Notes under the pieces: generated by a model
Database searches by the model: none
Told to the model about the DNA's origin: nothing
The model's input: only the letters and a program-made list of their open reading frames with translations
From: Macrobrachium rosenbergii
Taxonomy: Eukaryota > Arthropoda > Malacostraca > Decapoda > Palaemonidae
Assembly: GCF_040412425.1 (NCBI RefSeq)
Contig: NC_089781.1
Coordinates: 56,637,468-56,701,467 of the forward strand
Reading direction: 5' to 3'
Length of the DNA stretch: 64,000 nucleotides
Shown here: positions 57,572-64,000 of the stretch, piece after piece
Layout: each line of letters starts with the position of its first letter
How positions within the stretch are numbered: position 1 is the stretch's first letter
Translations under genes and position numbers: made by a program

Positions 57572-59324
57572 CTGTAAAAATAAAAGTACATGAACCTCAC
57601 ACTCTAAGCAATCTAAAGCCGGCAAGGCCGGGAAACTCAACTACCACCGGAATACTCCGGCGGAGAAGAACTCCTTATGATAAACTGGGCCAATAAGCTC
57701 TAAATGCACAGAGTGGAAGGTAAGGGTTTTCAGACCCGGAGGACTCCGGGAATGAAGGAACGAGAAACCAGGAACTAACCATAAGGGCTGCCAGAAAAAT
57801 AACGGCGGAGCCCCCGGTGTAGGACCGACTCACGTCTATATAAGATAAATTAAAAACAAAAAAATAAAAATAAAAATAAAAATAATAATAATAATAATAC
57901 TAATAACAAGTGATGGTAAATACTCCGAGACCGGAGGGGTCCGCTTCCCTTACATGATGTAAAAAGTTCCCACCCTTTACCTCCCGCCGGAGAAACAAGA
58001 CGGGTAAAGTGCTCAGATATGTTCAGAACATAAGAGGGAGCAATTACATTTCACCCTATCTACGAGTCCCGACGGGAGACGAGAGGTATGGGACAGTGAT
58101 TCAACACGTTCGAGTAAACAAACCACCAACCCCACCACAGCGAAGCAAGGGACGGTATGGGAGGGAGCTAATCCCTCTACCAAAAGGAGGAGTCCCTGAA
58201 CTTCGAGAAAACGCCATCTAGCGTCACCCGCACGAGTCGCAAAGCTGGGGGGTAGGGGGTGGAGTAGGGGAGAGAAGTAGGCTACCCGGAGGAACAGGAG
58301 ACAGGGAGAAACATGTCACCCGCTCAACTGCATCCTTCCTCCAAATGGACTTGGAAGGGTAGCCTACTCCAGGAAGCTACCAACCCAAGCCCGACTCCTT
58401 CCTAGGCGAAAGCCTAACATGGGCCTAACCTAGTATAGGTTAGGAAAGAGGAAGGAGTGCAAAAGGGGGAGGAAGTAACAGGAGAGAAATTTTGTGCAGA
58501 GAGCCAACCGGGATCGAGAAGGGGGTAAGAAGGCGACTAGCCTAGAGGAACACACCCAAAGAACTCGATTCCCAAATGGAGGAAGAGAACTAAGGGCTCA
58601 CTCTACCCACCAAAAACGACACCGGAGGAAACAGCAACCAAAACTCCTCAACCTGATCTCCGCACTCCAGGCAAGGGGATGGAAGCAAACAAGCCTACAC
58701 CACAAAAAACCATCACATAAACAATTAAAATCAAAATATGTTCAATAGGTAGCGTAGCCTACCTCTGTGGAGCGGCAGATTTGGAGCTGTCGCTACTCCC
58801 AGAGGTAAACAACAAAACTAAAACAATTAAAATAAATAAATATACTAAAAATAAAAGGAGAGCACCATCTTCAAGCAAAAATAATAATAGCCTACTTGAG
58901 ACCAAAAATAAAAAGGAACCCAGCCTGGGGGGGGGGATACCTGGACGGGGCATCACCCTAATAAAGGCCGATAGGCCGATGAAATGTAAATCATAATCAA
59001 AAAGAAGGGGAGCCACCGCAATGAACCACCAGGAAGGGCACCAAGGGGTAAAATCTATCTATAACGACGAGGAGACAACTCCAACCGAAAGAACAGAAGG
59101 AGTCGCCTCGCGGTCGACATGGCTGGCGGGGGACGCCGTGGCGTCATAATAAGATCTCAATATTTATGAAAATACGAGACCAAAACAGCCAATAAAACAG
59201 AACAAAAACCCCACAAGAAGATGGTACTTAACTTAGAGATGGAAAAGGTGCTCGATCCCATCGTAGATGTAGAAAATAATCCAAATAAGAGGACGAGCGA
59301 GCACAAAAAGAAACGAATTTGTCA
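57572..59324 (-). other. 5' leader of element E, no gene recognised
   Basis: About 1.75 kb between the 5' inverted repeat and the zinc-ligand exon. It contains an AAAAT/AAT simple repeat (57860-57900) and a CCGGAG/CTCCGG-rich stretch (57640-57960) similar to the CCGGCGG sequences in the leaders of B and C. Frames at 58494-58748 and 58781-58996 have no family resemblance. Confidence 0.55.
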
Positions 59325-59635
59325 CGTGCTAGAAAATGGAATGAAGTAGGTGGCGCTGGTGTCGCCGTCCTGGCGGGTGTTGAGTGTGGGAGCTGTAACG
59401 GCTCACCGCTCTTTTCCGGGGGTTTTGATAAGGAGAGATCTTTCGAGTATATTTCCGTGGTAGTGGTATTTCACTCACCCTTCCTTATACCGACGCCTTC
59501 CTAGAAGACGCCGACTGGGGGTAGTAACCCCAGCTTTCCTGAAAGCTCTTTTTCTCTGGTATATCTAGCATTGTTATACCTAGAAATTCGTGCTGTAATG
59601 GAATTTCACCGGCTGACACGGACTGGACTCAGAAA
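59325..59635. repeat. Right (5') inverted terminal repeat of element E
   Basis: Reverse complement of 48522-48855, ending CACGGACTGGACTCAGAAA. GGCGCTGGTGTCGCCGTCC replaces the ATGGCGGC motif seen in A, B and C. Confidence 0.85.
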
Positions 59636-59984
59636 TAAAATAGTAGTTAGCGTTTGAAGTGCAAAAAGTGAAAACTGAGAAAAACGACCATAAAAAGGTC
59701 AACAAGTGTTTTTTTTTGGCACTCGTGGAAAAAACTTATCTTAGAGCATTATTTTGGTTGATTTCTGGCTCCAGGTCACCCTTCCCCCCTTTACAAAAAG
59801 GGGTATTATTCGCTCGAGGCGAGGGTATCATCAAGTACCACCTGACTCATTGTTGCCTGGTTTGAAACTAAGAGACTAAAAGTTTAGTAGCTACCAGGCT
59901 GATATTCTTGACTCATTTTCAGTCGTTTTTTTCACTTGTTTAGTCTTTTTGGTCTTTGGAGTTTGATTTTCAAGCCTTTTTGTC

Positions 59985-60260
59985 TCAATGAAGAATTTCT
60001 TCTATACTTTCACTTGTGCCAAACAGATGTGTTAGTAAGTTGAATTTCTCATAGCCGAAGTTTTGTTCAATTTCCTCAATATTTATCTCACTCAGTTGAT
60101 GGTGCTGAGATTTTCCATTGCTAATTTGCTTTGCTGGGGCACTAACTGTAAACCTACACGATTGGCACTTCATTAAAATATCAGTATCCCATCTGTTGGC
60201 AGAGACTTCGACCTGAACTTTACCCCTGCAATTTCCTACCTTGCATCTAATACCCGACAC
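59985..60260 (-). CDS. Hypothetical 91-residue cysteine-containing frame in element I
   Basis: MSGIRCKVGNCRGKVQVEVS leads to DILMKCQSCRFTVSAPAK, two C-x(2-4)-C pairs suggesting a small zinc-binding domain, then a Gln/His/Glu-rich end. It lies within element I, right of DIRS element E, and could be a transposase fragment or accessory protein. I do not recognise the family. The rest of 59636-60834 shows no gene. Confidence 0.35.
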   Translation of the reverse strand: MSGIRCKVGNCRGKVQVEVSANRWDTDILMKCQSCRFTVSAPAKQISNGKSQHHQLSEINIEEIEQNFGYEKFNLLTHLFGTSESIEEILH

Positions 60261-61317
60261 TATTTTATCTAACTGAGATCTAGATGTGATGAACTTGTCA
60301 TCATATATTCCCTTTTCATCATCATTTATTCATTTCATCAACTGTGAGCGTATTTTTGAAGATGAAAGTATATAGATTGTATTTAGAGTTACTGGATGTA
60401 AAAAAAAGAAGGCAAACAACACTGCAAATAGCGAAAAAATTGCTCAGAGTAAAAAGTTGCCCACCACCCGCTTTCAACATTTGGGGGCAACTGACTTGGC
60501 ACCCTGTCTCTTAGACCACGTCACCACGCATTTACCAAGGAACAAGCCATTGTTGTTGCCAGACGCTGCCAGACGTAGGGGATAAGGTGATATAAAAATC
60601 AAAATTATTAATAAATTAGACGAATAAAGGAAAAAATTACAATAGTCATTAGGAGCCAAATGTCAGCCCTACCTCACCGTGTGGGGGGCGGAGGCCCAAA
60701 ACCCCATCAATTTTAATATTTCGAAAAAATGCTTTGGCCACATGATAACGAAGGTGTTGCTCATGTTTTACGGCCATTTAACCATTTTTTTAAATTTCAA
60801 AAATATTCATCAAAAATCAAAGAGTGCGCTCCCCTTAAATCACACTTAAGTATTTTAAAACTTACCATAAATTTCAAAAAAAATTTAATATTTCCTTTCC
60901 AATACCTACAATTTATAAAGAAGGAAAAAATAAATTTATGAAGTGGAAATGCGTCAACCATCATTTTGCCTAACCTAACTTAACCTAATTCCTGGGTTGG
61001 CATGAGCACAACCTGGTATTCACCAATCCTGACTAAAGGCATAGGCATCAGCTGCTTCACATAAGTGACTCGCCTGTGTCTTATAACTATCATACTGGAA
61101 ATGTACTCTACCACCAGCAAAGTCTCTTTCTATTAACTGATTGAAAACAAAAGTTTTTTCTTGGTTTCTCTTCAATAATTGGTTTAGTAGATTTTTTCGT
61201 GCTCGGTATCTATCCCTAGGAATGTTTCTAGGAGCATTACGAATCTCTACACTAACTACGAAAACCTTACAGTTATAGATACCTTCCCAATCTCTCTACT
61301 AGTCCTAAAATCTTATT

Positions 61318-61881
61318 TATTCTGAGTGAGTCGGAGTAAAATGGTGCCGTGACCAGGGTTATAGTGAGTGGTTGTTGTATCAGAGATCGGTATAGTTAAA
61401 ATTTATGAAAGTTTAAGGATTGTTGTGATATTTTGGCAACATGGAATAGTAGAATAAACTCGGTCAATCATTGCCTAGCCTAACTGTAGCCTGACTTTTG
61501 ATAATAACTCGGTGGGAATTTGAACCTTCCTTTCTTTTTTTGTATTTTTTGATCATTGCACATTAATAAAATAAAGTTGAGAAAATGGCTATGGCCTATT
61601 CTGACGTGTTTCGCATAGAGCGAAAGATTGCTGTGATAGGACATTCTCACGTAAAACATCTGTCATTTTATGACAGGGTGCTGTAGTAAGAGTATTGTGG
61701 GACTAAAACAGCCCCTGTATTATCGCACTTTTGGGAAATCAGCAGCAGTGTGCGATAACCTATTGGATCCTGTGTTAGTGATCAAATTGACAGCTTATGC
61801 CCCAGATATTGTTATCCTGTTCATCGGAGGAAACGATACTGATGTTAACGATGACAATCCAGAATTGGTCAATAAAGTAAA
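61318..61881. other. ~564 bp inverted segment
   Basis: Starts with ATTCTGAGTGAGTCGGAGTA, which matches the minus-strand end of the 3' LTR (ATTCTGAATGAGTCAGAATA at 45030-45049) but lies on the plus strand. It continues with the primer-binding site, leader and the N-terminal half of the SGNH-like frame, and stops where the 5' LTR text resumes at GTATAGC. Both breakpoints are thus explained by one inversion. Confidence 0.7.
61342..61357 (+). promoter_or_regulatory. Primer-binding site of BEL/Pao element H (inverted)
   Basis: TGGTGCCGTGACCAGG follows two bases after an LTR-end-like sequence. BEL/Pao elements commonly carry a similar GGTGCCGTGACC primer-binding site immediately after the 5' LTR. 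It faces opposite to the element's genes because of the inversion. Confidence 0.65.
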
Positions 61882-62629
61882 AAGTATAGCATTTCAAATT
61901 ATCAGTGTTGCCGTATAGCCTAAACGATCTGAAACGTACTGACCCAAATTGTAGCCTAAGTCTTATGCTACGACACCCAGGTTACTTCACTCTTATGTTA
62001 GTTTAAATTGTGATTATATTAATACATTGCATTGTGTATATTAACTAAACTGACATTATGAACTTACTGTTGGCGTATTCAGTTGTTCCTAGCTCGATGT
62101 ACAGTTAGACTGGCATAATCACAGTCTCTATTTCACTACCTTCATCTAAAGTACACCTCAAGAAATTCTCCTTACATTTTGATATGCATATCTTCTAAAG
62201 AAAGTTTCCCTAAATGTACTTTAAAATGAATGGGAATACTTAAGTGGATTTGTAAACACCAACAATTATGGCTGCATTCTCGAGTCCCCCACCAGCTCAA
62301 ACCACTCTGTGTTAAAGCTATGAAGCGACTAAGTTCATGGCCGTCTTTGACGGAAATGAAGCCTTCGACTAACTACCGTACGACAGCCAATACTGGTAGT
62401 TAAACAATATTACAAGTATACTTACAATTAAACACACGAAACAACTAAGACAACAATTAAACACACGAAACAACTAAGACAACATTTTTCACTAAAAAAA
62501 ATACAAACAAAAAAACATAATATCCTTCTACATAATACGCATTTCCACTTTATGCAGATTTAAAGAGAATACATAAAACTATACCACAACTTGCAGAAAA
62601 GTACAATCTCTCTTGTCAAAGTTTCGACA
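61882..62629 (-). repeat. 5' LTR of BEL/Pao element H, enlarged and end-truncated
   Basis: Matches the 3' LTR from TGTCGAAACTTTGACAAGAG (62629) to GCTATACTT (61882). Compared with the 3' LTR it has an extra ~200 bp at about 62113-62312 and a 27-29 bp direct duplication, AATTAAACACACGAAACAAC, at 62424-62483. The last ~20 bases are displaced into the inverted segment. Confidence 0.8.
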
Positions 62630-62634
62630 AGAAC

Positions 62635-63960
62635 CAACAAAATGTAGGTCCCTTTAGGAGGTTTCACTTTGCTGAGAGACAGAAAGACAGCCTTCAGCTC
62701 CAGGAAGTTGATATGACACTTCCTCAGGACAGTTGACTAACTTCCCGCTACCTGACAATCCTCCCAATGGCCTCCCCAGCATGTCAAGGAGGCATCCATG
62801 TGTATTATCACTCTTATGGAAAGTGGAGCCAGGTTAACCTGTTTTGTTAGAGACCCCTTCCAGGTCCACAGACAGGGTATCTTGCCAACTCTATGACGCC
62901 TCAGATGAAGGCAATCGCGAAGCCTTTTTCTTGCATGTAAGAGCCAGACTTTGTTTACATCCTTCAGTTGCAGTCTGAGGATTGGGTCTACCACAGAAGC
63001 AAACTTAATTGGCCCAGCATTCATTCCAGTTATTGTCTTGGAAAACTGGGCTTTGTAAGGAACCTTTTCAAGTCCTTCGTTATTCTGGTTTGAGTACGGT
63101 GGGAAGAGACAGCCGGCCATGAAGAGTATGCCAACAAAGACCCAGCCACAGAAAACATCTGGTGGGTGTGAGGTGGGGTTTTTTCCAATTTAGTAGAAGA
63201 CCTTTTGACTGGAGTATGTTGAATTCCACTCTTTTGGATCCCCAGATTAGCCAATTGTCTAGGTAGGCCACCAGTTAAATTCCTTCTTTCCTGAGTTCTG
63301 GGACAACCATTGCTGCTGATTTTGTAAAAATTCATGGGGCAGTGTTTAACCCGAAAGGCATGACTTTGAATTTGTGTTTTCTTTCCTATCCGAAACCCTA
63401 GGAAGGGGTGGAAGGTAACGTCCTTAGGGACGTGCCAGTATGCGTCTTTCATGTCTATAGAGACTCCAGGTCCCTTGCAGAATGAGTGAACCTACTTGGG
63501 CAACAGTAGTCATCTGGAAATTCTGGCAAATAGTGTTTGTTCAGGCTTGAGTTCGAGAATCATCTTTCATTCGGAGGAATCATTTCTTGGGGATGATGAA
63601 GAGGTGTTTGGTGGCAAATAAAGACATCTTTTTCTTTTCTTTGTTTCCCTTTAAGAGGGCCCTCTGCACTTATGCTTCCATTGAGGGGTCCGTTTTTTGT
63701 TAAAACCCCTTTAGAGGGGGAGAGGGTGAGATCATTTCCACTATAGCCCTTTGAAGATAATGTGTCCCCAAGGGGAGGACTTCCACTGCATGTGATGCTG
63801 AAGAAGACAACCCCCGAACTTGTAAGTCCTCTTTGGCTCCACCTCTTCCCTTGCCATTAATAGGCAGTCCAGAAGTTGATTTTCCTTTTCATTTTCCCCA
63901 GTAGGAGCATCTTTGGCCAATTTGAAAGGGGTGCTGCTGCTGCTTCTGTTGTTGGAGGGA
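62635..63960 (-). pseudogene. Reverse transcriptase and RNase H start of element G
   Basis: In minus-strand order: MTTVAQVGSLI and SIDMKDAYWHVPKDVTFHPF (63440), LGFRIGKK, then in another frame AYLDNWLIWGSK, where the usual YLDD is YLDN. INAGP-IKFASVVDPILRLQLK and VIIHMDASLTCWGGHWEDC (first RNase H Asp) follow, then FLELKAVFLSLSKVKPPKG up to the insertion at 62634. Frameshifts occur at least at 63270 and 63110. Left of 63460 to the window end lies the Gag/RT junction region without a clear frame. Confidence 0.75.
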
Positions 63961-64000
63961 TCCTTCAGGAGTGACTAGAGGCTTGTATGGCTCCAAGTTA

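Larger units (their letters stand above)
48522..59635 (-). mobile_element. DIRS1-like retrotransposon E, with mariner insertion
   Basis: A minus-strand element of the same overall plan as B and C but a more distant subfamily (end sequence GGTCCCGTGTCACCCGG). Inverted repeats, ICR, recombinase, RNase H, RT, Gag-like and zinc-ligand exons are all recognisable. AAA borders both ends. A 2.7 kb Tc1/mariner-type element interrupts RNase H. The recombinase frame is intact; RT and Gag are damaged. Confidence 0.9.
48105..60834. mobile_element. TTAA-flanked TIR element I, split by DIRS element E
   Basis: GGGGAGCGCAC at 48105 and GTGCGCTCCCC ending at 60834 are exact inverse copies, each flanked by TTAA (48101-48104 and 60835-60838). 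A looser match (GATTTTTATGAAATTT) continues inward. Without element E its own sequence is ~1.6 kb (48105-48521 plus 59636-60834). A TTAA duplication occurs in piggyBac and Kolobok groups; the purine-starting ends favour Kolobok, but no transposase core was recognised. Confidence 0.65.
61020..61881 (-). pseudogene. SGNH/GDSL-hydrolase-like frame in BEL/Pao element H, split by inversion
   Basis: The N-terminal half reads on the plus strand at 61585-61881: KIAVIGHSHVKHLSFYDR (nucleophile-type block with the Ser in GHSH), then after a frameshift APDIVILFIGGNDTDVNDD with the G-x-N-D block III. The C-terminal half reads on the minus strand from 61317 to a TGA at 61020-61022: KILGLVERLG, then SVEIRNAPRNIPRDRYRARK and YKTQASHLCEAADAY. 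In this family the C-terminal half follows GGND directly. Internal stops and frameshifts accompany the inversion, so it is inactive. It lies between primer-binding site and Gag of H. An esterase-like role is inferred from motifs only. Confidence 0.6.
45030..62629 (-). mobile_element. BEL/Pao LTR retrotransposon H inserted in element G
   Basis: Direct long terminal repeats at 45030-45567 and 61882-62629 bound Gag and integrase-region remnants on the minus strand. The five bases AGAAC occur at 45025-45029 and 62630-62634 as target duplication, and removing the insert restores G's RNase H frame. RT, RNase H and the integrase catalytic core are missing. Nested element I (with E inside) accounts for 12.7 kb. 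Between the 5' LTR and I lie a primer-binding site and an SGNH-like frame, in part inverted. Confidence 0.85.
42733..64000 (-). mobile_element. DIRS-like retrotransposon G, split by a large nested insertion
   Basis: A minus-strand element whose 3' inverted repeat and ICR lie at 42733-43120. Recombinase and RNase H remnants run to 45029, and RNase H/RT continue from 62635 to past the window end. The RNase H text rejoins across the 17.6 kb insertion (YILLVL on the right, VLDNMTAMSCIKRLG on the left). Family G differs from A/B/C/E and is related to G' (27860-30056). Frames are heavily damaged. Confidence 0.8.

Noticed and set aside
61342..61357. A separate plus-strand BEL/Pao element starting here
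   Set aside because: The LTR-end text matches element H's own LTR, and the rest of that LTR is next to the segment in the opposite orientation, so an inversion explains it without a second element.
1..64000. tRNA, rRNA or other structural RNA genes
   Set aside because: No cloverleaf with conserved A and B boxes or rRNA core sequence was recognised by eye; a covariance search would be needed to exclude diverged copies.

Overview
The window reads as eukaryotic, intron-bearing and packed with transposable elements. It suggests an arthropod, most likely a decapod crustacean. The reasons are several co-existing DIRS1-like tyrosine-recombinase retrotransposon families (documented as common in Decapoda), a BEL/Pao LTR element, Tigger/pogo and Tc1/mariner DNA transposons, microsatellites and AT-rich intergenic DNA. 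No bacterial-style operon is present. The organism call is inference, because no species-specific marker was recognised.

Layout. 1-1000: 3' end of DIRS element A. 3249-11177: near-complete DIRS element B (minus strand). 11182-25246: an older and different DIRS element, D (plus). D contains a B-type relic (12.96-14.39 kb) and a complete-ended Tigger element (15652-22627) with its own ~350-390 bp tandem repeats. 25247-26700: relic F. 27.86-30.06 kb: relic G', split by a TA-flanked TIR element (28103-29190). 30.2-31.2 kb: relic J. 32000-40211: near-complete DIRS element C (plus). 41185-41761: two exons of a host gene, TMEM39-like, the only confident host gene. 42733 to the window end: DIRS element G (minus), interrupted at its RNase H region by BEL/Pao element H (45030-62629). 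H is itself interrupted by TTAA-flanked element I (48105-60834), which is interrupted by DIRS element E (48522-59635), which is interrupted by a Tc1/mariner-type element (51496-54231).

The A/B/C/E DIRS elements follow one plan: inverted terminal repeat, repeat-rich leader, a small zinc-ligand exon, a ~110 bp intron, a long Gag-like exon, overlapping RT/RNase H, tyrosine recombinase, an internal complementary region (ICR), and the second inverted repeat. Each ICR is the complement of the two outer ends joined, as expected for the DIRS circular-intermediate model, and this fixes the element ends. Comparing copies shows decay: B and C keep YLDD in RT but lose the recombinase tyrosine; E keeps the recombinase residues but has YLGD in RT and a transposon in RNase H.

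The least expected feature is in BEL/Pao element H. Between its primer-binding site and Gag lies a decayed SGNH/GDSL-hydrolase-like reading frame, cut in two by a ~564 bp inversion that also flipped the primer-binding site and the end of the 5' LTR.
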